Virus record (IMG/VR): IMGVR_UViG_3300037104_000223
Location: 1-47,716 of that record
DNA length: 47,716 nt
Source: a virus
Direction: 5' to 3' (one strand)
In this document: positions 1 through 7,267 of the stretch, piece by piece
How positions within the stretch are numbered: position 1 is the stretch's first letter
Layout: every line of letters starts with the position of its first letter
Program-made: the position numbers and the translations under genes
The notes under the pieces: model-generated
Database searches by the model: none
Told to the model about the DNA's origin: nothing
Seen by the model: the letters and a program-made list of their open reading frames with translations, nothing else

Positions 1-127
1 GCAGGAGCGGCGGGAAAATGAAGCCGGGGAGGCACATGCCGGCGAATTGACGGCGCAGCAGGTGCGCTATCAGGAGGCGCTGCGCAACCAGACCAACCAG
101 ACGGCCGAGGCCAAGGTGGCGGCGGAA
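1..127. repeat. Terminal direct repeat, left copy (circular overlap)
   Basis: Bases 1-127 are identical to bases 47590-47716. The frame entering at base 2 continues the tape measure frame that runs off the right end, so the repeat is the overlap of a circular or circularly permuted molecule and not two genomic copies. A length of exactly 127 is also what a k-mer assembler leaves on a circular contig. Confidence 0.95.
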
Positions 128-778
128 CATCGCGGGTACGCTCAGACGGTCGCTCTTCAGGAAGAGTCGTTCCGCGTCCAGATGGACAACGCGAAGCAGA
201 ACGGCCACGCGATGGTTGACCTTGTGGACAAGCAGCAGGCCGATCTACGCAAGGTTCGCCAGCGGGGGGCACGGGAGGGGCTTGAGGGTGGCATGGCCGC
301 ATGGTCGCCGATGATGGCGCAGCGAGCCTTCGGGAGGCGGATGGAAGACGCTAAGGCTCAGGGCGCGACCCCCGACGAACTGGATGCGATTAAGAAGGAA
401 GAACTGACCGGCCAGTACATCCGGTCTACCGCAGAGGCCCGGCTGGAGCTCGCGGTCAAGCGCCGGAAGATGACCATGAAGGAAGCGGACATCGCCCGCG
501 CCATGCTGGCCGATCCGAAGGCTCGCATGGCTGGTGCCGAGGGCGATGCGGTGCGGAAGTCAATCGCGGAGAATGCCGAGGCTCGGGACGCCCTGCGGTG
601 GGCGCCGCGAAACCCGGGGCAGTTCTCCACGCGTTTTCAAGCGGGTTTCGTGAACACCAGTGTCCTCGATCAGACGCCGCGGCGGGATGCCCTGACCACG
701 GCCCGAGAGCAGTTGCAGATTCAGAAGTTCATGTCCGACACCCTAACGCGCATCGCCCAGCGTGGCGGCCTGAATTAG
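1..778 (+). CDS. Tail tape measure protein, C-terminal part (continues from the right end)
   Basis: This is the 3' third of the gene that starts at 46058. After removal of the terminal repeat the frame crosses the junction without a stop and ends at TAG 776-778, giving 2310 nt and 769 residues in all. The visible part is strongly helical and rich in Gln, Glu, Ala, Arg and Lys (for example KQNGHAMVDLVDKQQADLRK), as expected of the coiled-coil rod that sets tail length. A TTG at 47 could be mistaken for a start, but the frame is open upstream of it. The next gene follows after 16 bases, in keeping with tail-tip genes lying downstream of the tape measure. The family call comes from position, coiled-coil composition and the hydrophobic Gly/Ala segment in the other part. 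Confidence 0.85.
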   Translation, partial: QERRENEAGEAHAGELTAQQVRYQEALRNQTNQTAEAKVAAEHRGYAQTVALQEESFRVQMDNAKQNGHAMVDLVDKQQADLRKVRQRGAREGLEGGMAAWSPMMAQRAFGRRMEDAKAQGATPDELDAIKKEELTGQYIRSTAEARLELAVKRRKMTMKEADIARAMLADPKARMAGAEGDAVRKSIAENAEARDALRWAPRNPGQFSTRFQAGFVNTSVLDQTPRRDALTTAREQLQIQKFMSDTLTRIAQRGGLN

Positions 779-794
779 CCGCGGAGGATTGCCT

Positions 795-1634
795 GTGCCC
801 ATTGTCACGCTCGATACCCTGGAAGGAACCTCAGGCTCGCACGACCTGTCCCGTGGCTGGGAGTGGACGCAGGTGGCGATTGTGGAGGATCTGGAGCCCG
901 ACACCACCAGCAACTTACTCCAAGCGGCGGAGCGCGCCGTCGTGCAGCAGGTTGGGGGCCGTGGCAGCCAATGCCGGGACTTGGCCATCCCGAACTATCT
1001 GGCGTCGTTCAACGTCGATCTCCCGAGCGCCACCAGCGCCAAGGTCCGCATCGTCTACCGGGGCTATCCGATTGCCGTGTTCGAGTTCGGCGGCGGCTTG
1101 AACCAGCGCGAAACGAATCTGAAACTTGACGGGTCTCCGGTGGTCCTCCAGTACACCTACCCGAGCGATTACGATCTGGACGGCACGCCATCCCAACGGG
1201 CGGGCAAAACGCAGAAGCAGAGTGGCCTATTCCCGGTCGGGATGTCGGAGCCGGTCATCACGGTGCGTTTTACGATCGCGGCGGGTGGCGGGCAGAACTC
1301 CAGCACGCTCATGGGCCAGTACAAGACTGGGTATGAGGGTTATGTCAACAAGAGCACGTACACGCTGGGGGGCATAACCGGACAGCCGCACGAGTGGCTG
1401 ATCGAGCAGGTGACCGGCACGACCGCGGATGGTGGCCTGTCCTATCAGGCGGCGGTGACCTTCCACCTGCGCCGTAAAGCGGCGAACTTCCCCGGCGGCT
1501 GGGACACACGGGCTACCTTCGTCAACCCGGACACGGGCGTTCCTCCGACAGACCTGGTGGAAAACACGGGCATGATGTCGTTCCCCTCGTACCCCGAACT
1601 CGACTTCCCCACGATCACGCTGGACTCCAACTGA
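795..1634 (+). CDS. Tail protein downstream of tape measure (distal tail protein candidate)
   Basis: 279 residues, beta-rich, with no signal peptide or membrane segment. The GTG at 795 is chosen because GGAGG at 783-787 sits 7 bases upstream; an in-frame TTG at 789 is too close to it. Lying directly after the tape measure and overlapping the next gene by one base (TGATG) places it in the tail-tip module, where siphophages keep the distal tail protein. The sequence has no motif that fixes the family. A Tyr/Gly/Thr-rich stretch around residues 110-210 suggests a beta-sandwich virion protein. The role is inferred from position. Confidence 0.6.
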   Translation: MPIVTLDTLEGTSGSHDLSRGWEWTQVAIVEDLEPDTTSNLLQAAERAVVQQVGGRGSQCRDLAIPNYLASFNVDLPSATSAKVRIVYRGYPIAVFEFGGGLNQRETNLKLDGSPVVLQYTYPSDYDLDGTPSQRAGKTQKQSGLFPVGMSEPVITVRFTIAAGGGQNSSTLMGQYKTGYEGYVNKSTYTLGGITGQPHEWLIEQVTGTTADGGLSYQAAVTFHLRRKAANFPGGWDTRATFVNPDTGVPPTDLVENTGMMSFPSYPELDFPTITLDSN

Positions 1635-2125
1635 TGACCCTGCAGCGCTTCCAAGGCGAGCATCCGGCGGTGCCCAAGCTCAATGCGGTGGTGGAAATGC
1701 TCAACGCGCTGCGGGGGGACGGGACGTTTATTTCGCTCGCCCCCAGCGGCCTCATCTCGTTCAACTGGCAGGCGATGCTGCAACGGGTGCCGAGGGCGAT
1801 GCGGGGCGAGAGGCTGCTGTTCGCCAAGGTGACCAAGATCAAGTCGGCCGCGTCCACCGATTGGGTGGACTTTGTCACCAGCAGCGGATACCAAATGTAC
1901 GCCGAAACCAACCCCTGCGGAAGTGACGGCAGCAGCGTCGATACCGGAACCACGATCCATATCGGCCTGACTGATTCGCCGGCAACCGCGTTCACCGGCT
2001 ACGAACTCTGGGCCGTCGGCGACGTCATCCCCTACCTGCCCGGCGACGGGCTCGGCTCGTATGACGGCGTGGCACTCTACACCCCTGGCAAGCTCGGGCC
2101 GCCGCGAGCCCATGGAGCGGTCTGA
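1634..2125 (+). CDS. Tail-tip module protein of unknown function
   Basis: 163 residues, family not recognised. The ATG overlaps the preceding stop by one base (TGATG) and its own stop overlaps the next start in the same way, so the three genes 795-3273 look translationally coupled. The N-terminus (GEHPAVPKLNAVVEMLNAL) is amphipathic and could form a helix; the rest is mixed beta. It has no signal peptide or membrane segment. Being locked between a tail gene and a large secretory-looking virion protein suggests a tail-tip or fibre-attachment component. Confidence 0.55.
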   Translation: MTLQRFQGEHPAVPKLNAVVEMLNALRGDGTFISLAPSGLISFNWQAMLQRVPRAMRGERLLFAKVTKIKSAASTDWVDFVTSSGYQMYAETNPCGSDGSSVDTGTTIHIGLTDSPATAFTGYELWAVGDVIPYLPGDGLGSYDGVALYTPGKLGPPRAHGAV

Positions 2126-3273
2126 TGTTGTGGGCCGACAGCACAACCCCCGCGGCTCACGCCGGCTACTCGCCGCTGGACCTGGCCATGTGGCAAACGC
2201 TGGTCAAGGCCACAAACGAGCGATATCGCTGTTTCTTCGGAACCGCCTACAACGGCGGGCTGCCGTTCGCCCGCGTGCCCATCGCCGGCTGCAAGGTCGA
2301 TTCGCTCGCCAGTTCCCTGGCCGCTCTCGACACGGCCACCGAGAATCAGGACGCCGACCCGGCGACCCACGTCTACGGATGGGGCTGGCTGCAGCGGCGG
2401 ATCGAAGCCCTCTTCCCCGCGTGCGTGGTGTGCGCCGACGACGCGGCAGCTTTCGAGTACGTCGGTCAGCGGACGCGCGATCCGGCCCTCTACGACGCGC
2501 CGGCGCTGGCGAAAGTGTTCAAGCTGATCACGGGCGGCCACTTCACGACCTGGCCGCGGGCCACGAAGATGCCGGCCCACTGGAGCGACTTCAGCGACGG
2601 GGCCTACTCCGCGGGCTACCTGGCTGAGCATGACATCGTGGGGCCGTGGCTGCCTTACGTGGCCTGCCGGCTGCTGGACTACCTGCGGTGGACGCTGGGC
2701 GATTACGACTGGGGCATCCCCGATACTTGGACCCAGAACCAGAAGGTGTACGGCGATGGCGCGGGCTACGGGGTGAGCGGATGGGGGGTCTGTACCACTG
2801 TGGCAGGCGGGCTGTGGGGCGCGAACGGAATGAACGGTTACGAGTTGCACATTGGCCCCTATGCCTATTCGTCGGGCGGCTACGCTGCGCCGCCGCCGAC
2901 CGGTGGCACCTATGCCGCGCAGCTCGCCCGGCTGGTGGCGCAACTCACGGCTACGGGAACGATGCCGACCGGGGCGAGCGGATGCGTGGCGCAGGGAATC
3001 GTCCGGTGCGTCGCTCCCCCCGGCGACTCTGTTGTCTTCGATGCCTGCGGCCAGACCTGGGCGAGCTTGGATTATCAGGAGCTAGGCCGCGTTACGCTCA
3101 CCAGCAACACGCCGACCGTGGTGGGGGTCTTTAACAGCTTGGACGCCCCGCCGTGGTGTGACTCTCCGAGCCTTGGGGTGAACACCGCCAAGGGGTTTAC
3201 AACTTCGGTTTCTCGCCTGATCCAGCGCTGGGAGAGCGTGCTGACCTACTGCAGAGCCGACCACACTGTCTGA
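2125..3273 (+). CDS. Putative tail-tip or adhesin protein
   Basis: 382 residues, not assigned to a known family. It is unusually rich in Trp, Tyr, Gly and Cys (for example HVYGWGWLQRRIEALFPACV and a Trp-rich stretch near residues 180-240), a composition common in carbohydrate-binding or receptor-contacting virion proteins. About nine cysteines are spread along the chain. No endolysin motif (HExxH, lysozyme E-D-T, CHAP Cys-His or an amidase zinc triad) is evident, so a lytic role cannot be claimed. It is the last gene of the coupled tail-tip trio, and its start shares one base with the upstream stop. Confidence 0.55.
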   Translation: MLWADSTTPAAHAGYSPLDLAMWQTLVKATNERYRCFFGTAYNGGLPFARVPIAGCKVDSLASSLAALDTATENQDADPATHVYGWGWLQRRIEALFPACVVCADDAAAFEYVGQRTRDPALYDAPALAKVFKLITGGHFTTWPRATKMPAHWSDFSDGAYSAGYLAEHDIVGPWLPYVACRLLDYLRWTLGDYDWGIPDTWTQNQKVYGDGAGYGVSGWGVCTTVAGGLWGANGMNGYELHIGPYAYSSGGYAAPPPTGGTYAAQLARLVAQLTATGTMPTGASGCVAQGIVRCVAPPGDSVVFDACGQTWASLDYQELGRVTLTSNTPTVVGVFNSLDAPPWCDSPSLGVNTAKGFTTSVSRLIQRWESVLTYCRADHTV

Positions 3274-3328
3274 CCTATGATCCCCCAAACCCCCGGCGCC
3301 CGCGGCCATTTTGTTCGGAGCCTCCGCC

Positions 3329-3829
3329 ATGCCTCACCGCCACGTTGTCCGCCTTTGCCGCAGAATGCCACTCTTGACCACGATTGCCGTGGCCGTGCTG
3401 GCGTCCATCGCCGGAGCCACCGTCGTCGCTCAGGCCAGCCAGCCGTCCACAGCGGCCACCAACAGCACCGGCACATTCCTCAGCGATTCGACTTGGTTCA
3501 GCATGGGGCTGGTGGTGATGTTGGTGAGCGGCACGGCGTTCATCAGCCGCAAGTTGGCCCTGGTGGATGCCCGCTTCCAGGCCGGCGACGTTCGGTTTGC
3601 CGGCGTCGATAAGCGGCTCGATCAGCACGACGCGCGCGACAATCAGGCCGACGCACGAGCCGTGCAGAACGAACTCGTGCTGGCATTGCTCAACGCGAAG
3701 ATCAATGCGGGCGATGACACGCGGGACAGCAACCTTCGCGCCGCCGTGGCGCGGCGTGAAACCGTGTCCGACAAGCTCGATGACCGGATCGGACACCTGG
3801 AACATCCTGTCCCCCCCCCCCCCCGATGA
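3329..3829 (+). CDS. Membrane protein with two N-terminal hydrophobic segments and a coiled-coil tail
   Basis: 166 residues from the ATG at 3329, preceded by GGAG at 3317-3320. An in-frame ATG at 3311 would add six residues. A hydrophobic segment at about residues 14-34 (MPLLTTIAVAVLASIAGATV) is followed by a second at about 58-72. The C-terminal 90 residues are charged, with heptad-like Asp/Arg/Ala repeats typical of a coiled coil. Topology and position between tail-tip genes and the lysis region fit a spanin- or holin-associated protein, but no family is recognised. The last codons are read through a run of 14 cytosines, so the C-terminus (PPPPR) depends on the exact run length. Confidence 0.6.
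   Translation: MPHRHVVRLCRRMPLLTTIAVAVLASIAGATVVAQASQPSTAATNSTGTFLSDSTWFSMGLVVMLVSGTAFISRKLALVDARFQAGDVRFAGVDKRLDQHDARDNQADARAVQNELVLALLNAKINAGDDTRDSNLRAAVARRETVSDKLDDRIGHLEHPVPPPPR
3811..3824. repeat. C14 homopolymer at the 3' end of the membrane protein gene
   Basis: Fourteen consecutive C residues lie five codons before the stop at 3827-3829. One base more or less would shift the frame and alter only the last few residues. The run is a candidate for polymerase slippage or for a sequencing-length error. Confidence 0.9.
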
Positions 3830-3867
3830 ATGAACGATGAGCCGGGGATAACCTGAAAGGCTTCACC

Positions 3868-4023
3868 ATGGACGTCATCCTAATCGTGCTCGTGATTCTG
3901 CTGCTCTGCGGTTCGGGGCTCAGCGCGCCCAGCTTCGGCTGGCACCACTACGGCTGGGGGCCGAGCGGCGGGCTGGGCCTGCTGCTGATCATCGTGCTCG
4001 TCGTGCTGCTGCTGCGCCGCTGA
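3868..4023 (+). CDS. Small two-helix membrane protein (DUF3309-like)
   Basis: 51 residues. The start ATG at 3868 follows a weak AAAGG at 3856-3860. Two hydrophobic segments (about residues 2-14 and 32-49) flank a Trp/Gly-rich turn with the signature YGWGPSGGLGLLL, closely resembling the small bacterial DUF3309 membrane proteins. The gene lies among other small membrane proteins just before the late terminators. The function of the family is unknown. A role as a small holin or antiholin is possible from size and topology but is not shown by the sequence. Confidence 0.7.
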   Translation: MDVILIVLVILLLCGSGLSAPSFGWHHYGWGPSGGLGLLLIIVLVVLLLRR

Positions 4024-4056
4024 TCGAAACCAAACCTCTTACTCAAGGATCTGACA

Positions 4057-4320
4057 ATGCACTATCGTAACGGACGCGAAGCGAAGAACGGGGACAAGAT
4101 CGTGAAAGTCGATGCCCGATACGTAGACGGCAAACTTGTCCAGCAGATCGTTGCCTTCGGTGTGCTGTACGACGCCGTTCCGGGCAATGACCACTGCAAC
4201 GGAAACATCGCCCCGATCACCGACGACAGGAGCGCGTGCATGTGCGACTGCCTGCACGTCGATGACGTGGTGGAGATCCTCGCCGAGAAGGGCCTCGACA
4301 AGCGGACGGCCGGGATGTGA
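4057..4320 (+). CDS. Conserved-looking small phage protein
   Basis: 87 residues with an AAGGA ribosome site at 4047-4051. The N-terminus (YRNGREAKNGDKIVKVD) looks like a short beta barrel of the kind found in small phage proteins with an NGDKVV motif. Near residues 57-70 there is a Cys cluster (CMCDCLHVDD) that could bind metal. It has no membrane segment. It is the last gene before the terminators at 4.36-4.46 kb. Function unknown. Confidence 0.65.
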   Translation: MHYRNGREAKNGDKIVKVDARYVDGKLVQQIVAFGVLYDAVPGNDHCNGNIAPITDDRSACMCDCLHVDDVVEILAEKGLDKRTAGM

Positions 4321-4361
4321 CCGCCGCTGATCGATCCTCCACTACTGGGTGGTAGCGGGTG

Positions 4362-4391
4362 CCCCCAGCGCCGGTTCGCGTCGGGGGTTTT
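4362..4391 (+). terminator. Rho-independent terminator of the late operon
   Basis: CCCCC at 4362-4366 pairs with GGGGG at 4383-4387 and is followed by TTTT. It lies 40 bases after the last late gene stop (4320). Confidence 0.6.
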
Positions 4392-4406
4392 CATTGCGCG
4401 TTTCCC

Positions 4407-4456
4407 AAAAAGCGCGCGCGCCCAAAAGAGCTTTTTTTGCGCGCGCGCTGTTTTTT
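4407..4456. terminator. GC-alternating hairpin with A and T tracts (possible bidirectional terminator)
   Basis: An A-tract and GCGCGCGCG (4407-4420) are followed, after a loop containing T7, by GCGCGCGCGC (4439-4448) and then T6 at 4451-4456. The symmetry (A-tract, GC stem, T-tract) would stop transcription from either side. Another GCGCGC block follows at 4457-4464. Confidence 0.6.
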
Positions 4457-4471
4457 GCGCGCGCTCAGATT

Positions 4472-4645
4472 CAGACTTGAAGAGCAAGGGAGGAAGATGG
4501 GTTCTAGTCAGCCAGCGGGAGGCAGAGCGGGGGGAGAGCGACCCCGCAAATGGGGGTCGCTCGCTCAGCCATCGGTCGGCGTCGCGGTGCTTGGCGAGCC
4601 GCACTGATTGTTCGCGCTCTGCGGCCGCGTCAACCCCAAATTGCA
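4472..4645 (+). other. Gap segment with one hairpin and a possible 36-residue ORF
   Basis: There is no convincing gene between 4321 and 4699. A short ORF (4497-4607) has a strong AGGGAGG site just 3 bases before its ATG but a low-complexity product. A perfect 10-bp hairpin (GAGCGACCCC at 4536-4545 with its complement at 4553-4562, 7-base loop) lies inside it without a T-run, so it may be an RNA structure or part of the termination zone. Confidence 0.4.
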
Positions 4646-4674
4646 TTGACGCACGCGCCAGTCACGGATAAACT
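4646..4674 (+). promoter_or_regulatory. Sigma70-type promoter for tRNA-Met and lysis cassette
   Basis: TTGACG at 4646-4651, a 17-base spacer, then TAAACT at 4669-4674. The predicted start near 4681 is about 20 bases before the tRNA. It sits after the late terminators, so this cassette appears to have its own promoter. Confidence 0.7.
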
Positions 4675-4699
4675 GCATTCGTGACTCAGCAATCCATTT

Positions 4700-4771
4700 C
4701 GCGCGGTAGAGAAACGGTATCTCGCCGGGTTCATAACCCGGAGGTCGCGGGTTCGACCCCCGCCCGCGCCA
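4700..4771 (+). tRNA. tRNA-Met (CAT) with initiator (fMet) features
   Basis: A 72-nt cloverleaf: acceptor 4700-4706 with 4764-4770, D stem GAGA/TCTC with a 7-base loop containing GG, anticodon arm CCGGG-TTCATAA-CCCGG with CAT at 4732-4734, 5-base variable loop, T arm GCGGG-TTCGACC-CCCGC, and discriminator A at 4771. Three hallmarks of bacterial initiator tRNA are present: no pair at 1:72 (C opposite C), three consecutive G-C pairs next to the anticodon loop, and A11-U24 in the D stem. CCA is not encoded. A strong promoter lies just upstream. An elongator Met or a lysidine-modified Ile tRNA would not normally show all three features. Confidence 0.88.
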
Positions 4772-4963
4772 TTCCCGTGTCCCTGGCGTCGCGGACATTC
4801 GGCGTCCAGCAAGGCACGCTCCAGTCGGGCGCCGGGCCTAACCTCGGGCCGCAGTTTACGGCGAACGATCAATCGTCCCGACTGGAACCTGTGCCCCCCT
4901 ACCGCCGGCGCGGCCCATCCCCGAGCCGCGCCGGCTTTTGACCATCTCACCCAAGGAGCAGCC

Positions 4964-5395
4964 GTGAAGACCCGAACCTGCATCGCCGTCGCCGCCGTGC
5001 TCGTGCTGTCCGCGTGCGCCACCACACCCCGCCAGCAGTACGCCGCGGCCGAAGACGTGTTCATCACCACACTCCAGGGGCTCAACGTGGCCCGTACCTC
5101 GGGGAAGATCAACGACGCCCAGTGGAAGGCTGTCCTTGTGGCCGCAGACGCCGCGCAGGCTTCGCTCCAGGCGTGGCGACGGAACATCACCGCCGGAACG
5201 CCGGCCGATCAGACCATCATCGACGTGTTCCAGTCCGCCCTTTCCGCCATGTCGGCGGCAGCGGTAACACCCACCCCCACCACGAAAGGGAGCAACGCAT
5301 GGACCCCGCAACGATCATCCTGGCCATCAATGCCGCTAGCCTGGCCCTCGGTCTGGTCGAGAAGCTCATCTCCGATCTTCAGGCAAGCGGCGTAG
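4964..5395 (+). CDS. Small lipoprotein (outer spanin candidate)
   Basis: 143 residues starting at a GTG with AAGGAG 6 bases upstream. The N-terminus is a lipoprotein signal: Lys-Arg, hydrophobic core IAVAAVLVLS, then lipobox LSAC with the lipidated Cys at residue 18. The mature part is helical and Ala-rich up to about residue 110. The last 32 residues overlap the next gene in another frame and look less constrained. Position next to a holin-like gene supports an outer-membrane lysis protein, but no paired inner spanin is certain. Confidence 0.65.
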   Translation: MKTRTCIAVAAVLVLSACATTPRQQYAAAEDVFITTLQGLNVARTSGKINDAQWKAVLVAADAAQASLQAWRRNITAGTPADQTIIDVFQSALSAMSAAAVTPTPTTKGSNAWTPQRSSWPSMPLAWPSVWSRSSSPIFRQAA

Positions 5396-5493
5396 ACCCA
5401 ACCGACGCCGTGCTGGACGCGAAGGACGCACTTGCGGCGCAGGCGCTCGCTCTGAGCCACACGCTCGCCAAGACCACCACTCCCGGAGCTTGA
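5299..5493 (+). CDS. Small helical protein overlapping the lipoprotein gene
   Basis: 64 residues. The ATG at 5299 has GGGAG about 6 bases upstream and lies inside the 3' end of the lipoprotein gene, in a different frame (97-base overlap). The sequence is Ala/Leu-rich and amphipathic (LAINAASLALGLVEKLISDL) with no clear transmembrane length. The overlap resembles the nested arrangement of phage lysis genes. Function unknown; a lysis accessory or virion-associated helix are both possible. Confidence 0.55.
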   Translation: MDPATIILAINAASLALGLVEKLISDLQASGVDPTDAVLDAKDALAAQALALSHTLAKTTTPGA

Positions 5494-5495
5494 CC

Positions 5496-5762
5496 ATGGA
5501 CCGCACTCAGATCATCAGTTGGGCAGTCGGCACGGCCGCCCGCTACGCCGCTCTGGCACTTGCCGGCTGGCTCAGCCTCAGCGCCACTCAGTCGGCCAAC
5601 CTCCAGGCCCAGATCGGGCAGGCGGTGGGCGCCGCCGTGGCGGTCGGGATCTCCCTGTGGAGCAGCTACCGGGGTCGGGCCAAGGCTCACGCGACCAGCG
5701 CCGCGGCTGGTGTTGTCGAGGGTCAGGACCAGCAGTCGCCGCCGTCGCCGAAGCCCGTTTGA
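5496..5762 (+). CDS. Holin-like membrane protein
   Basis: 88 residues from the ATG at 5496, two bases after the previous stop. Two hydrophobic helices (about residues 8-28 and 42-57) are separated by a short polar turn and followed by a basic, then Pro/Ser-rich cytoplasmic tail. This is the size and topology of class II holins, which permeabilise the inner membrane at lysis. No endolysin is recognisable beside it. It is the last gene before the 5781 terminator. Confidence 0.6.
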   Translation: MDRTQIISWAVGTAARYAALALAGWLSLSATQSANLQAQIGQAVGAAVAVGISLWSSYRGRAKAHATSAAAGVVEGQDQQSPPSPKPV

Positions 5763-5780
5763 CGTGCTCTTTCATCCTCC

Positions 5781-5815
5781 CCCGCCGTGGCCCAGAAGCC
5801 CCACGGCGGGTTTTT
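5781..5815 (+). terminator. Strong Rho-independent terminator between convergent blocks
   Basis: CCCGCCGTGG at 5781-5790 pairs perfectly with CCACGGCGGG at 5801-5810 (10-base loop) and is followed by T5 at 5811-5815. The leftward block ends at 5815, so the hairpin separates the two converging transcripts. Confidence 0.9.
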
Positions 5816-6249
5816 CATGCGCCGGGCTTCGCTTCTGCCATTTCCCGAAGTTGGGCCGCGATCTGCATGGGCTCGCTGTAGTCGCCACGGGCGAACCTGG
5901 ACGCTATATCCGCGGCCTCCCGTAGCGCCGCCGCCCGCGCCTTGCCCCGGTGCAACGGCAGCTTCGCCCCCTCATAGCACTTCTCGCACAGATAGACGCC
6001 CTCGTCGCAGCTGTACATCAGCACTGAGCTCCTCCACTCCCCGCACGCCTCGCACTGCTCTTGCCCCGCGTCCCGCTCTTCGCGGTCGAGGCTGACGCTG
6101 GCCGGCGTGAGGTCGTACAGCAGCACCCGGTCCTGCTCCAAACTGTACATCCGAGCATCGCCCCGCGTCTTGTAATCATCGACAAGTCGGCCGCTGGGGG
6201 TCACGATGCACCACCGCTTCGCTGCCTTCGGTGCCTTCGGTTTCATCAT
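5815..6249 (-). CDS. Zinc-finger-like protein, last gene of leftward block
   Basis: 144 residues. The ATG at 6249 overlaps the upstream stop (ATGA); a second ATG at 6246 follows a GGA ribosome site equally well. Two CxxC pairs (CEAC near residue 69 and CEKC near residue 87) are spaced as in a treble-clef or LIM-like zinc site. The C-terminal 45 residues form a predicted helix rich in Ala and Arg. It directly follows the RusA-like resolvase gene. No enzymatic motif is visible. Function unknown, possibly nucleic-acid binding. Confidence 0.6.
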   Translation of the reverse strand: MMKPKAPKAAKRWCIVTPSGRLVDDYKTRGDARMYSLEQDRVLLYDLTPASVSLDREERDAGQEQCEACGEWRSSVLMYSCDEGVYLCEKCYEGAKLPLHRGKARAAALREAADIASRFARGDYSEPMQIAAQLREMAEAKPGA

Positions 6250-6764
6250 TCGGTCCTTTCCTTGGTTGGTTCGATGCTGATCCTCACCGCCTCGTTCCCC
6301 CGCTTGCACGACTCTTGCCGGCAGCGCCACGTCCACAGTGGCGAGCGGTCATTCGTTCCGATCCACTCCGCGACCTCGTCGCGCACGGGTTTGAGGGCGC
6401 CGCCTAGGTTGTCGTCGTCCAACGGCATCCACGAGATTCTGGTCAGTGTCACCACAGCCGGCAACTCCCGCCTCGTCTTTGAGCTAAGTAGCATGGCCAC
6501 GGCGCAGCGCACGTTCTTGACGGTTTTCGCCTTCGCCCGCCAATGCCCGCGGGCATTGGCCAGGCTCTCTGTGTGGATCGGTACGAGCACCAACATCGGC
6601 TCGCGCGTCACCGGCGCGGGACCGGAGTCTGGGAGCGTGTACCGGCCGCGCCGCTGGTGTTTGGCCTTGGGTTCGCGTTCGCCAAGTTGCTCACGCACCG
6701 ACGCCTGCATTGCCGGATCGTGCGCGAGCGAGGCCAGGAGTTGGGCAGAGGTTGGGTTGCTCAC
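6246..6764 (-). CDS. rusA: RusA-family Holliday junction resolvase
   Basis: 172 residues. RusA enzymes are Mg-dependent dimeric endonucleases that cut four-way DNA junctions symmetrically. The core signature is at residues 115-139: LDDDNLGGALKPVRDEVAEW, with Asp116-118, Asn119, Lys125, Asp129 and Asp139, matching the catalytic acidic residues and lysine of RusA. An N-terminal extension of about 55 residues makes it longer than E. coli RusA (120 aa). It couples by 4-base overlaps to both neighbours. With the RuvB-like gene at 19164-20273 it gives the phage both motor and nuclease for branched DNA. Confidence 0.88.
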   Translation of the reverse strand: MSNPTSAQLLASLAHDPAMQASVREQLGEREPKAKHQRRGRYTLPDSGPAPVTREPMLVLVPIHTESLANARGHWRAKAKTVKNVRCAVAMLLSSKTRRELPAVVTLTRISWMPLDDDNLGGALKPVRDEVAEWIGTNDRSPLWTWRCRQESCKRGNEAVRISIEPTKERTE

Positions 6765-6964
6765 GTCACCTTCCTCAACGCCGCCAGGATCGCGTCGTCT
6801 TGCTCTACGCCGGTTCCCTGAAAACCATCGTTGTCGTCGCTTTCGTCGCTGTAGTCAATGAGTGAGCAGTACCAGCCGCCGGCCTTGCCGGAATAGTCCG
6901 TTTTGGCCTGGCGCGCACCCGGGTCAGCGTCCACCCACGCTTGAAGTTGTTCTGTTGGGGTCAC
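6761..6964 (-). CDS. Small acidic protein of unknown function
   Basis: 67 residues from a GTG with AAGGAG upstream. It has a central acidic patch (DYSDESDDNDGFQG) and no membrane segment or Cys cluster. The stop overlaps the resolvase start by 4 bases, so translation is probably coupled. Family not recognised. Confidence 0.6.
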   Translation of the reverse strand: MTPTEQLQAWVDADPGARQAKTDYSGKAGGWYCSLIDYSDESDDNDGFQGTGVEQDDAILAALRKVT

Positions 6965-6976
6965 GGCTTCGGCTCC

Positions 6977-7267
6977 TTAGATGATCTCGCCAAGGACTTT
7001 GTAGGCCATCCGAGTTAGCGCTTGTTCGGGGGTGAAGTCGTCGGTCTTCAGGTAGCCGTTGTCATCGACCATGAACCTGCGAGCGACTGCCCGTAACGAT
7101 GGGTCGCATGACGCTACGCACTTGTCTACAGCCTTGTCAACCAAACGGCCGTTCGGGTGTCGAGCCTTAACCTCGTAGGTGCCAAGGTCGTTTTTGTAGA
7201 TCATAATCTGCCACCCGGAGTCAAGCATTTGAGCGACCTTGGGCATGTCTACGATGGTGTCACTCAC
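6977..7267 (-). CDS. Small protein of unknown function
   Basis: 96 residues from a GTG that overlaps the upstream stop (GTGA). The sequence looks folded (alternating hydrophobics, MLDSGWQIMIYKNDLGTYEV), with two Cys near residues 50-54. No family is recognised. It lies in the coupled early operon between the 585-residue coiled-coil protein and the small acidic protein. Confidence 0.6.
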   Translation of the reverse strand: MSDTIVDMPKVAQMLDSGWQIMIYKNDLGTYEVKARHPNGRLVDKAVDKCVASCDPSLRAVARRFMVDDNGYLKTDDFTPEQALTRMAYKVLGEII

